Of a DNA stretch of 64,000 nt, positions 46,190 to 57,081 are shown in pieces. Every line of letters begins with the position of its first letter. Positions within the stretch are counted from its first letter, which is position 1. The notes under the pieces were generated by a model that was not told the DNA's origin, did not search any database, and saw only the letters and a program-made list of their open reading frames with translations. This DNA comes from Dactylorhiza incarnata (taxonomy: Eukaryota > Streptophyta > Magnoliopsida > Asparagales > Orchidaceae). Made by a program: the position numbers and the translations under genes. The stretch spans positions 2,418,001 to 2,482,000 of the forward strand of contig JAWHQI010000306.1 of NCBI GenBank assembly GCA_033032865.1. Reading direction: 5' to 3'.

Positions 46190-47399
46190 TAGGGATTAAG
46201 TAATTTACTCATGAAAGTGCACATTGTGCCTCTGAGAATCCTCTAGAGGGGGGGGGGGTGAATAGAGACTTAAAATATTTCTATCTTAACTGTGTAAACA
46301 ATAAAATAAACTAAGGAATTATGCTCAATAAAATTACAGGCAGAATAATATTAGTGCAAGAAATAAATTGTTGAATAAAAGGAATTGAGACATCACAGAA
46401 AATAAGCAACCAGAAGACACAAAGATTTTATAGAGGTTCCCCAAAATGTGGGTAGTCCTCTTGTAACGCCCCTGATTTTCGTTAATTATTTTACGTGTCC
46501 GCTGTGACGTAATTTTGGCATAAGGGCGTTACGTCAGCTCGTCTAGTAGTGTGTTGAGCCTTAGCTTAGTTAAAGTATGTCTTGTAGATCGAGCGTGCGA
46601 GATTTCGCGTCGTTTCGAGTTAAAGTAAAGATTTTGGGTGGATATCAAGATTTTAGCTTCGGGAGGCTTTAGCCCGAGTTTGGCCCGTCGGAATTGAATT
46701 CTGACTTCGCCGTTGGATTCGTAGCGCCGTGTTTCAGTTAAGGTGCGAATTTCGTAGAAAGCTGAGGTGATCTAGTTTCCCTCGCGGTTTTAAGTGAATG
46801 GGGGAATTAATTAATTAATAAATTAATAAATTAATAAATTAGGTTTTTATATAAAGCCTAAAAATCTTCTTCCCCTATTCATCTTCTTCCTCCCTCGATC
46901 AAATCAGCCGCCGAGCGAAAGGGCGAGTGCGGAGCTTCGAGGAGCGTTCGATCGGCGATTTCTAGGGCTGTAGTAGTCGGAATCGCGTTTGGAGAGTAGA
47001 TTTAGAAAGCTCTCGGCGAGATCTTCGTTCTAGCGGTAAGCTTTTCCCGTTTTATGGAATTTTTGGAGTTAGGGTAGTGACCTAACCCCTTCTTTCGACC
47101 CGAAAACTTCTTTCGACCCGAAAAGTTTCAGGAATCTGTGCTCGTGTGTTTCCCTAGCCGATCCATAGCTTTCGGAGCGGAGATCTTCGAGTTTGCAAGG
47201 TTTAAGGCAAGTGGCTTCCTCCTCCTCTTTGTTTGGTTAAGTCGTGGTTTTTCTTTCTCCTGATAGCTGCTTAGTGAACTGTGGGCTCGTGTTTCGAGCG
47301 TCTTGTTTGATAGATAGAAAACCCTAATCTTCCCCCATCCGTAGTGTCAGAAATTTCCTCCCGGAAGGCACCACCGTTCCCTAATTTTATCCGTTGATT

Positions 47400-47605
47400 G
47401 TCCTTCTCGAGAAGTCCTGGTAGTTTTCGAGAAGTTGTTTTAGCCAAGTTTTTTAGAAGACCCCTTGATTTCTCGAGAACTTTTCCCCGCTGGAACCTCT
47501 ATACTTCTCGAGAAATCCCTGCCTTCCTCTCGAGAAATCAAATTCCATCTCTCGAGAAATCCTTTTTTCTCTCGAGAAGTTCCTTGTAGTTTTCGAGAAG
47601 TCCTA
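47400..47605 (+). repeat. TCTCGAGAA-rich stretch
   Basis: About ten copies of the palindromic word TTCTCGAGAA or one-base variants at irregular 15-35 bp spacing, inside the solo LTR leader region. Confidence 0.8.
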
Positions 47606-47654
47606 AATTTTGATGTGATTTTGTGTGGTTTCTGTTGGTGGGATTTCAAAATTT

Positions 47655-47805
47655 TGGACGGGGCTCTGCCCCGCACCCCGCAAGGGCTCTGCCCCTTGAC
47701 CCCGCTCGCAACCACTGTCAGGGGCGCTGCCCCTTGGACCCCGTTAGGGGCTCTGCCCCTAAGACCCCGCCAGGGGCGCGGCCCCTTGGAACCCCGCCCG
47801 GAACG
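47655..47805 (+). repeat. GGGGCTCTGCCCC repeats
   Basis: Inverted-repeat words GGGGCTCTGCCCC, GGGGCGCTGCCCC and GGGGCGCGGCCCC recur with ACCCCG spacers. They are strong hairpin formers. Confidence 0.85.
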
Positions 47806-50617
47806 CATGTGTTTTCGTTGATTTTTTGTGTTTGAAGCTCGTGTCCCCTCGGGTGTACTTGGATGATTGTCAGTGACCCTTCGGTGCTCCTGATCTCGAA
47901 TCCCTCTCGTTTGAACCTCTTTTTACTCGTTGTTGTCTGTTAACATTTGAGTTACTCTTATGATTCATATTGATCGATGTGTACTTCGTCTTGACCCTAT
48001 TTCTTAGGGCCTTCCAGTGATTATCCTTTCGGGCAGCGTCCCGTGTTTAATTAAAATTTAAGTAATAAGAACTACTGTCTTTAGCCTTACACAGTAGTTG
48101 TGTTTGGGGGACAGTGGGGGGGAAAATGTTATAGCCTTGCACGGTAGTCGTGTTTGGGTAGTTGGGTCTAGTGGTACCCCCACCTGGTTTTGGGTTTTGG
48201 GTAGCGGAGGTAGTTAACCGCTCCCGTATAATTTGAGCTGATCAGTCTCTTTAATTGATGAAACTAAATAAATGAACGTGTTGTTCCTCTTTTGGTATTT
48301 AGTGCACTTGATGCTTGTTGACTCTTTGTTTAGAGCTCTCTTTCGGTAAATTTGGCTTGGGTTGGTACCCTTTATGTCTTGCTTGTTTTTCTTCTAGTTT
48401 TCTGCCACTTGTAATTCCTTGCTGAGGCGTTCTTTGTTGTATTGAATGCCTCAGGTTCAGAGCCGTAGCGGCTAGTGGTGTAGCCTGAAGTTCAGAGTTT
48501 TAGTAGTTGTTCACCCCGCTGCTGCGAGGTAGTTGTTTTTAGTTACTTCTTGTGCTCAGACATACTAGTTGGTGCCAATGGGTTAGTGTCATGTTGTTGA
48601 CGCCCATTGTGCCCATTTTTATACTTTATAGTTTATTTGCCAGATTATGCCACTATCTTTAGATCTTGTGTATCTTACCCTCTGGGAATGATTTATGTTA
48701 GGTGCACTATAGTTATAAAATGGTTTTTCTTCATCCTCATTCCATTCTTTCTAACTGAAACCCTTAACTTTAAAGTCGCCTAAAAGTATTTTCTACTCTT
48801 ACAGTACGCCTAGTTATGTGCATATCATTTACTTCATGCTCCGTCGTTTGCATACATGTAGGACTTTAAGTAAACTAAATCAAGTACTTTCCGCTGCAAT
48901 TATATATACTTTCTCGGTGGACTAGTTGATCCACGAACTGAGAGACACAGTTCTTATCTCAAAACCCCTAATAAATGATTTCAAATGATGACTTATCATA
49001 TAATCATGTTTGTTTAGTTAAGTAATAGGTTCCCGCCTGAGCGTCTACAATTGTCTCCTGTATGACGTGGCATCATGACGTGTATTTTCTCTTACTCTGA
49101 TATTCTTAAATTCGGAGAAAATGCGGGTTGTGACACCTCTCTTCTACCACCTGGTAGGATTGCACCACCTGTGTCTGAGTCTTTTGACAAGGAGACTCTC
49201 AGAACCACTGATTTTTGATAAGGAGATCATGAACCAACCAGATCTTTTGATAAGGAGATCTTGAACCAACCAGATCTTTTGATAAAGAGATCTTGAACCA
49301 CTGAATCCTTTGGAAGAGCGATTCTTAAAACTCTTTTACATGAGATAATGAGAAGGAGAAAGAGGAAGGGGAGAAAGGGAAGAATTCTGTACTCAGAATT
49401 CTTATGAAGCTTGTATGAAGAGCAGCTTCTTGATTCTTTCACTAGATCTGCTTATGATTAACTCCAGCTTATGATAGTGATGTATTGCAAGAGCTATGGA
49501 TGTCAGATCATTTCTCTTTTCACTGATTGAGATCTGGCTGCTATATGATTGTGATGAAGAGCAGCCTTCAGATCTCCTGTTCTATAAGATGGAGAGCAGC
49601 TGTTTTTTCTTCTCTGCATATTCTCTATTAGGGTTCTGGAGGAGGAAGAAGAAGAAAGAGCCCCTAAAAGAAAACTGTCAACCGATTGTGTTGAATACAC
49701 TATTTTTCTCTTTCTTTTCATCCCTTTTATTGCCCCTGTTCAATTTGAATTTGTTTCCTTTACTGGTAAGTCCTGAAAAAGTATATTTGTATGAACAATT
49801 ACTCTTTTCCTTCTTTAATTCCCGACCCGTCCACCAACAATAAGCTTATTTCCAAGAAAGCTTTTGTGTCCTGTCTTAATTTTTCTTTCCATTTGAGGCA
49901 ATTAATGAGTCATTGGGGGAACGGTCTTGAGTATTGTGGGTCATGAGAGAGGGTCCAAAATGACAGCTGAAAATGTTTCCTTTTCAGACTGCATTCGACA
50001 TAGCATCGAGTTCTCTTTCTCTCTTATCGACGCACCTTCGAGTTCTTGTAAGAGCAGCTTTGAATTCATCCTTCCTCTGATTGAACTCTGCTAGTCGACG
50101 TTGCGTCGATATCTTATCGACGTAACCGTCGAGTTGAGGGCATGACTCTGAACTTCATTATCAGCGTCGAGATGAAGTCGACGTTGTGTCGACTTTAGAT
50201 GGCTTCGACAGATATTTCCTTCTGCGTTGAGTTGAAGTAGAAGTCGCGTCGACTTCTTAAGGTACTTCAATAGGTCCATGGCCACTACGTCGATATATAT
50301 TCGACGTAACGTCGACTTGAATTACTTCGACAGAAGGGTTAGACCACTTGGACTTCTAGTCAGAGTAGCGTCGACATTAACTCGATGTTGCGACGATTTC
50401 TATTCGACCCAAATGTTAACTTTGCCCAAGTTTTGCTTCTCTTGATCAGGTCTTGACACCCTAAGTCGAGTGTGACATCCTAAGACATCTAATGACCAGA
50501 TTACCCTCACTATACAATGGGTAATTCAACCTAAGGAATAAAATCACTTTTAGATAATTTGTTGAGTTAAATCAAAGGGGTTTTCCGCATAATCAAATGT
50601 TTACACTAGAGTTTTTA

Positions 50618-51648
50618 ACCTACGCGCGAGTTTTTCGCCCGAGCGTGCGTTTTCCTGCAGGGTGTTTTTCGTCCGGGCGCGTTTATTTCACCCGGGCGCA
50701 TATTTTCGCCCGGGCGTGATTTTTGGCCCAAGCGCAATTTTGTCGCCCGGGCGCGTTTATTTCGGCCTGACGCGATATTTTCGCCCGGGCGCGATTTTTT
50801 CGCCTTGGGCGCGATTTTTTCGCCCGGGCGCGATTTTTTCGTCCGGCGCGATTTTTTCGCCCGTACGTGATTTTTTCGTCCGGGCGCGTTTGTTTATTTT
50901 CGCCCGGGCGCGATTTTTTTCGCCCGGTAGCTTTTATTTCCCCGGGCGCGTTTTATTTCTCCCGGGCGGGATTTTTTTGCCCAGGCGCGATTTTTTCGCC
51001 CGGGCGAGATATTTTCGCCCGGGCGCAATTTTTTCGCGCGAGCGCGATTTTTTCGCCCGGGCTCGATTTTTCGCCCGGGCGCAATTTTTTCGCCCGGGCG
51101 CAATTTTTTGCCCAGGCGCGATTTTTTCGCCAGGGCGCGATTTTTTTCGACCGGGCGCGCTTTTTTCGCACGGACGCGATTTTTTCGCCCGGGGGCGATT
51201 TTTTCGCCCGGGCGCGATTTTTTCGCCCGGGGCGCGATTTTTTCGCCCGGGCGCGATTTTTTTCGCTCGATCGCGTTTATTTCGCCCGGACACATAATTT
51301 CGCCCGGGCGCGATTTTTTGCCCAGGCGCGATTTTTTCGCCCGAGCGCATTTATTTCTCCCGGGCGCGTTTTATTTCTCCCGGGCGCGATTTTTTCGCCC
51401 GGGCGCGATTTTTTCGCCCGGGCGCGTTTATTTCGCCCGGGTGCGATTTTTTCGCCCGGGCGTTATTTTTTCGCCCGGGCGCGATTTTTTCTCCCGGGCG
51501 CGCTTTTTTCGCCCGGGCGTGATTTTTTCCCCCGACCGCGATTTTTTCGCCGGACGCGATTTCGCGATATTTTAGCCCGGGGGCGCGTTTTTTGACCGGT
51601 CGCACGTTTTTCGCCCGGGCGCGCACTTTTCGCCCGGGCACGCGCTTT
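50618..51648. repeat. CpG-dense 19-bp satellite with CCCGGG core, about 50 copies
   Basis: The consensus by eye is CGCCCGGGCGCGATTTTTT. Each unit has a 10-bp palindrome CGCCCGGGCG, several CpG sites and a T-tract. Some units carry GTTTATTTC in place of GATTTTTTC. Because 19 is not a multiple of 3, translation gives a 19-residue repeat in any open frame, and several long frames exist on both strands; they are by-products. The flanks are AT-rich. Confidence 0.95.
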
Positions 51649-51850
51649 TAAAAATTTTAATTCTAGAAAGCCAATTCCATCGTGCAGCCGAACAACTTAC
51701 AGATTTCAATTCCAATTCTGTTCACTGAATCCATCCTGCAACCGAACAACAGAATTGGTTTTATGCACAAAATCAATTCCTGCAGATATTGGTTTTCTGG
51801 CCAAAGCTAATTCCAGAAAGTCATTACCTGCGCGCCAAACGGACTCTTAT
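51649..51850. mobile_element. Probable MITE end beside the array
   Basis: It holds repeated TGCAGCCGAACAAC and GCAACCGAACAAC words, AATTCC motifs and an end GCGCCAAACGGACTC, as in common plant MITE termini. The partner end was not found on the left of the array. Confidence 0.4.
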
Positions 51851-52254
51851 TGTTACTGAATCAACCTCCTATGAAGAAGCAACCACCCAATCAATTTGGC
51901 ATCACATATATTCAATGATATTACAAAATTACCCTTGTAACAAATATATATAAAAGAAGTATCCACTACAATTGACTCTTCCTTAATATTTCTCTATTCT
52001 ACTTAATTTCTCCAAGCATAAATAATAAAACAATTCCAAATTGATATCAAAATTTGTAACAATAATATATTAATTAATATCGTCGTTTAGTATACGTCAT
52101 ATATATACAAAGCTAATATTCTTTGCTTCAGGTTAATTGGCTGATGCCTCCATGGGACCCAAAGCTTGCTTCTGATCATGGCTGCCACCAGCCAGCAATG
52201 ATGCTTGCCACTACAACAACACTCTCATATTATTCCTGTTTTCCATCATTCTTT
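51851..52254. other. Unassigned sequence, no gene seen
   Basis: AT-rich. A short stretch at 52123-52200 reads QVNWLMPPWDPKLASDHGC on the plus strand after a CTTCAG acceptor-like site. It might be an isolated exon remnant, but I recognise no family. Confidence 0.3.
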
Positions 52255-52257
52255 CAT

Positions 52258-52261
<4 letters not shown>

Positions 52262-52321
<60 letters not shown>

Positions 52322-52352
52322 TTCCCTTCTCTCTCTCCTCATCTCTCTCTCT
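52262..52352. repeat. (CT)n microsatellite
   Basis: A long run of CT dinucleotides with short interruptions. Similar but shorter runs lie at 52560-52620 and 53090-53240. Confidence 0.95.
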
Positions 52353-52353
52353 T

Positions 52354-53072
52354 TCGTAGAATATATGTTTGGCATGAGGGTGATTATGACCGCGGCCAAG
52401 AAAAGAAAACTAGTTTTGAACGTAAAATTAAGTGGAAGAAGTTCCTTAAGTGAGGTCGGGCGTTCAAGAATGAAAGTTCGTAACCACGTACAGCGTTCAT
52501 GACGGCCATCACGTGCCGAATGGAGACTCAATTCCCTGGCCTTCTCTCTCATCTTATCTCTCCTCCTCTTCTCTCTCTCTCTCTATTCCCCTTCTCTCTC
52601 TCCCTCCTCATATCTCTTGTCCCCTTCTGTTGGCATGGTTTTTTTTTTGCTCTGATATGTTTGGGCGAAAACGCCGCCATCATAGAATGTATGTTTGGCG
52701 TGACCGTGGTTATGACCGCCACCGAGAAAAGAAAACTAGGGTTTCTTTTGGCGCGGTTTATGTGCTCCCGTGAGTTTGGTCAAAAACACCGTTACCATAG
52801 AATGTATGTTTGGCAAGACAAAGGTTATGACCGCTATATAGAAAATAAACTAGTTCTGAGCATAAAATGCATGGATTTTTCTAGGTGAGGTCCGGCGTTC
52901 ACAAATGACGGTTCAAGACCACGGCGTTCACGACTGCCACCACAGCGCCCAACGAAGCCTAGTTTTGAACATTAAAATGGATGAAGTTCCTTAAGTGAGG
53001 TCGTTCGTTCGTTCACGAACGATTGTTCATAACCACAGCGTTCACGGCCGCCGGTCACCGCGTCAAACGGAG
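52354..53072. mobile_element. Cluster of Tourist-like MITE copies
   Basis: At least four partial or complete monomers of the 33397-33624 family follow head to tail. TATGTTTGGC(A/G)TGA, GAAAAGAAAACTAG and GTGAGGTC recur at about 52370, 52690, 52805 and 52965. The last ends GCGTCAAACGGAGCC. Confidence 0.7.
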
Positions 53073-54020
53073 CCTCTATTCTGTGGCCTTCTTCTCTCTC
53101 ATCTTATCTCTCCTCTTCTCTTCTCTGTAGCTCTTCTCTCTCATCTTATCTCCTCCTCTTCTCTTCTCTCTCTCCCCCCTCTCCCTAAACAGTGCAAAAG
53201 TCTGATCAACAACTATTCTCTCTATCTCTCTCTCATCTCACATTCCATTAGCACACACCAGAAACAGTAGGGTATCTCTCTCTTAGACAAAAAAAAGATC
53301 ATATGAAATGGAGCTGGAAGGTCCACCAAAAAAAGGCTGCTCAATCAAGTGGTCAAGAATCATGAATTTAATCGCCTCTCACCTAAAGCAATGGTTCAGT
53401 GGGGTATCAGATTCTAACCCATGCTTCCAAGAAGTAAATAATAGAATAGTTGCCAGCTCTTTATACATACCTAAATAAATACTCTTATTTTTTTTTGGAT
53501 GTGTTCTCTTTCTCTCTCTTCTTTGCAGGGTTAAAACAATAAATTGTAAAAAGTGAAGCCTAGATATTATAAATTATTAAAGAAGAATCTTCCAAATTCA
53601 TTATATATTATATTAAAAAGGAAAAAAACACCATTTGGTTAAGCATTCACGTTCCGATTTTACCCATCTTTAATAAAGAAAATTTAGTTTTTAAAAATTG
53701 TGTGTTTTTTCTTTTGTTTTAAAAATGTGCTCTCTTGTAAACAAAGTCATCTACGTACAGTAGAAAATGTGTTCTCCCCGCCGCTCGCAAATCCCTGTGC
53801 ACACCGCAAAAATGAGTGACGGGCGGAGTATAACACTCAAGGGTTTGCGAACGGTAGGAGAGCCGTCATGACGGGATAATGTCGTGGTCAGGATAATGTC
53901 GCGCGGGGCACGGGGGCCCCCCGTGCACTATAACAGTTGATGTACTGCCACGGTTGGTTGTAGGGGTGGAGCCCCGTGCCTCTCACTTGTGTGTGCCTCT
54001 CACTCGTGTGCCTATAATTT
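53073..54020. other. Unassigned sequence with a GC-rich dispersed repeat
   Basis: CT-rich at first, then AT-rich. The part 53841-53980 (GGGTTTGCGAACGG to CCCCCGTGCACT) is related to 33041-33220. No gene is seen. Confidence 0.45.
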
Positions 54021-54034
54021 TACTTGAAAGTATT

Positions 54035-54110
54035 CATGGCCTAATGGATACGGGCGTGACTGTAAAGGTGGTGGTCCGGGTCGAGTCTAATCTGACGCGT
54101 AAATTTGAGT
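54035..54110 (+). other. Possible tRNA-derived SINE head
   Basis: TGGCCTAATGGATACGGG resembles the A box of arginine-type tRNAs, and GGTCCGGGTCGAGTCT resembles a B box (GGTTCGANTCC) about 30 bp on. It is not a tRNA gene, since the stem partners are missing. Confidence 0.35.
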
Positions 54111-54621
54111 TTTTATTTTAATTTATTAAAATTTTGCTCAAATTTAATCCCAAATCGTGGGATTAAGTTATCTATTCTGGTATAAATAAAAAAAAACGGA
54201 ATTAAATATTTGAAAAATTACGTATTTCGGGCGGACTTCACAGCTTGCGAGGCTTCATCGGATGGGCAATATGCTAACTCCGCGTCGTGTATTGTAGGGG
54301 TACAAGATTCAAGTTCTAATATTTTAACATAGTTTTAGGTCGCCCCCTAGTAGGTTTATGAGACCTACGAAAAAGTGGAGAGAGCGGTTTGATCCGACGG
54401 CTGATGAAATATCATGCCAGATTCGACGGCCGTAATCATTTCAATGAGTTTAAAATTCATGAATATAATTTAATATATCTTTACATATGATATATATATA
54501 TTATGAATCTGTTTTGGGCGTCTGATGCTGATGAGAAAGCTGCTGTGAGAATATGGCTGTCAGAAAAAGCTTCAATGAGAAAGTGTAGACTGTTCAGATG
54601 CAGCTGTAGAGCGCACCTAGC

Positions 54622-54731
54622 GAAAATGTGTGCTCGGGAAAAAATGCGTGCCCAGCCAAAAAACACACACTCAACCAAAAACGCGTGACCCACAAAAACG
54701 CGCGACCAGAAGATAACGTGTGACTCACGAA
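54622..54731. repeat. Decayed 18-bp tandem repeat, six units
   Basis: Units read GAAAATGTGTGCTCGG, AAAAATGCGTGCCCAGCC, AAAAAACACACACTCAACC, AAAAACGCGTGACCCAC, AAAAACGCGCGACCAG and ATAACGTGTGACTCACG. Pattern and length match the reverse complement of the 50.6-51.6 kb array unit (AAAAAATCGCGCCCGGGCG), with CG changed often to TG or CA. Confidence 0.65.
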
Positions 54732-54790
54732 TAGAGCTTGGATGCGGGTGAAGCCCGCTCGAAAGCATCGAGCACGGGCGAAGATGCTCG

Positions 54791-54803
54791 TGTCTATATA
54801 TAA
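54791..54803 (+). promoter_or_regulatory. TATA-box candidate
   Basis: TCTATATATAAGTAGG lies about 60 bp after the decayed 18-bp repeat and a GCGAAGATGCTCG segment. It could be the core promoter of an LTR or gene. No coding region can be supported downstream. Confidence 0.45.
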
Positions 54804-55318
54804 GTAGGTGGATGAACGGTGGAGTCCACGATTCATCTGTCGAAGTTATAAATTTTTTTTGCGACAACTCTGGTGGATGAAAAAGCTACATTCCAACCGC
54901 CAGAGCTATCTTTTAACTGTTTAGGACAGCTATGTATGCCCAGCTTCTCGAAAACATGTTTGATAGAGCGGCGTTTTGGGTCTATTTGAGAAGTTGTAAG
55001 GGGTCTACTTCCGCGGTTCATAAATCACACATTTTTTTTTCTGCCGCCCTCGGCCCCGATAGGCGAGAGTTCTTCTTCGATCCAGGTCAAGTTCCATTCG
55101 ATCGACAATCACACTGGTTCCGCAAGAAATTTCTCCTCAAATTGTTGCTCTCAGGTTGGCCGGCGGGGTCGATTTCGAGAGAGGCAAGTAACATCTCTAC
55201 CATTCTCGATCTCCCCTTCGCATTTCGCAGTGGCTCATCTTCATCCTTTCGCAACGGACTCCCATTTATTTCTTGCCACTGATATCTCGTCTCCTTGACA
55301 CCTACTAGGTGTTAGCAT
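54804..55318 (+). other. Leader-like sequence, no gene supported
   Basis: Balanced composition, CG-containing, with no long open frame of known family. The stretch 55125-55195 resembles 56085-56160 on the other side of the solo LTR. Confidence 0.35.
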
Positions 55319-56052
55319 TGTTGGGTTTTAATATGAGGGTTTTCCTAGTTACTTTAAATCCTTATCAAGATCTATTCCTATGCAAGAAATTAAACTTAAT
55401 GCGCTGCGGAACTTACTTTCCATCTCCATATGTTGTCAATCAAAGAGCTTCCAAGGTTCTGGGTTGATACGCTCCTGGTCTTGACTTGTGTTGTTGGCTC
55501 TCGAGTCCTTCCAAGAACTTGCAATCCTTTTCTCTGGCTATCCTGATTATTATGACAGAGTATCTTGTCTTCAATGGAGCAGACAGATTTCTTTTTGGGT
55601 GATCGCAAGCCTTGGAGACTCAGCCCTTATATAGCAGTGCAAAAGCCCAATCCTAGGGCAATCAAAAAATTGGCTAATACTTGGAAAACCAGTTTTTTTT
55701 TGGAAAGAAATCCAAAATTTTGGATTTCAAGGATCTGAAATCATGAACTTTCCATAACAAAATAAATCAGAATAAATTATGATGTCCTTATTTAGCCTAT
55801 ATTTATTACTGCTACTATTTTAATCAACTATAATCGGTCCATTAACAATTATAATTGATTACCATTATTCTATATGTATTCATATCCAAATCCTTATTTA
55901 AATACGTATCATGCCATGACTTAATTAATCACATTGTTTGGCATATTTTAATAATTACATAAACGTAATCTTGTGACAGTATTTGATATCATAATCATAA
56001 TGCACGTATGTCCAACTTAATTATTATAATTTAGACGTCTCTAAATCCAACA
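55319..56052 (-). mobile_element. Solo LTR, 734 bp
   Basis: TGTTGGGTTTTAATATG to AAATCCAACA, with AGCAT duplicated at 55314-55318 and 56053-56057. A minus-strand TATATAAGG (about 55627-55634) suggests it points left. No internal region is present. Confidence 0.87.
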
Positions 56053-57081
56053 AGCATATCGCTCCTTGCTCCGACGTCATGTGCCGGTGGTGCCGAAGAT
56101 ATTTCTCCTCGGCAAGTGCTCTCATCTGGGCTTCCTCCAATCGGTTTCAAGAGAAGGTAATAAGGTTATATCAGTGAAATATTTTCCAATGGAACTTGCA
56201 TTTTCTTGAGCCTTCCTTTGTTCCTTTTCCATATCTACATTATTACTTTTTTATTTTTCTGGATATTTTTTAAGCATTAGGATTGTTATACAACATTAGG
56301 GTAGGAAGGATGCACATGAACCAAGCATTAGACTTCCTTTGATTGTTTCAGAATTGTTTTGATTGCTTTTCCAAGATTGTTTTGATTGCACTAGGATAGG
56401 AAGGATTGTTTTGATTGCAAATTATAAATGCTCTTGAATAATCTCCTAGTGTAAATATGATGAGAAAATTCATGGTAACTATATTTGGGCTTCATCTGGA
56501 TGGAAATCTTTTTTGTTTTTGTTTAATAGTCCTTTTTTATAGTTTAATGGGAAAATAAAAGGAGGGAGGAATTTTAGCGAGTTGGGATTCAAATGAAGTC
56601 CTGATCTTCTGTGACCTTTTCATTAAAGAGCTAGATCGGGTTTGGGAATCAACCTATACCACACTCTTCAGCAAAGATGATTGAAAAAACTTGATCGTGT
56701 CTTTTAAACAACGCACCGAAAAAAGTTACGATCAAATGCAAATGAATAATAAATGAGATTATCTCAAGAAAGACCGAAAGTTGTGGAATTGAAAGAACTA
56801 AAACATGTAGAGACGGTTTTGGGATGAGACCAGAAAAAGAGAACCATTGCTGCATCTGATGAGTAGTGGGAGGAAAAACTGAAGGTCATTTCAAGATCAA
56901 TGGTTTTAAACAATGTTCTATATTTTTTGAATATCTTTTCATATTATTATAATTATTGTGTATAAGTTGTTCCTGCTGCCAAAAAACTTTGATATGTTGG
57001 TATTGCGCCTGAGTTAAAAGAAAAATTGAATATTATGTTCAATTAAGTTGTAACAGCAATTGAAGATTCAAGGGCACCATC
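56053..57081. other. Unassigned sequence
   Basis: It starts with the continuation of the sequence split by the solo LTR, then AT-rich DNA with short repeats (GATTGTTTTGATTGC, about 56340-56420). No gene is supported. Confidence 0.4.

Larger units (their letters stand above)
46462..49135 (+). mobile_element. Solo LTR, 2674 bp
   Basis: It begins TGTAACGCCCC and ends GGGTTGTGACA, with CCTCT duplicated exactly at 46457-46461 and 49136-49140. A TATA box (TATATAAAG, 46848-46856) shows plus orientation. It contains about ten TCTCGAGAA words (47400-47600) and four copies of a GGGGC(T/G)CTGCCCC unit (about 47660-47800). No coding region is present. Confidence 0.88.
46190..50460 (-). mobile_element. 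LTR-like remnant split by a solo LTR
   Basis: The left part (46190-46461) has CTCTAGAGGGGGGG and the right part (49141-50460) has three copies of a roughly 32-bp unit with GATAAGGAGATC (about 49213-49310). The right part also has CGTCGAC words (50090-50400). Layout and wording (CTTCTACC..CTGGTAGGA) mirror the E2 LTR. I could not fix the borders or a TSD, so it is a probable LTR of an E2-like element. Confidence 0.45.

Noticed and set aside
47465..47821. Proline-rich 118-codon frame
   Set aside because: Falls over the GGGGCTCTGCCCC repeats of a solo LTR; composition artefact.
50662..51641. Long open frames of up to 242 codons on both strands in the CCCGGG array
   Set aside because: They arise from the 19-bp period and lack of stop words in the monomer; the same peptide repeats in several frames and resembles no protein family.
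52123..52200. Possible exon reading WLMPPWDPKLASDHGC
   Set aside because: Acceptor-like site present but no recognised family, no donor or neighbouring exon.
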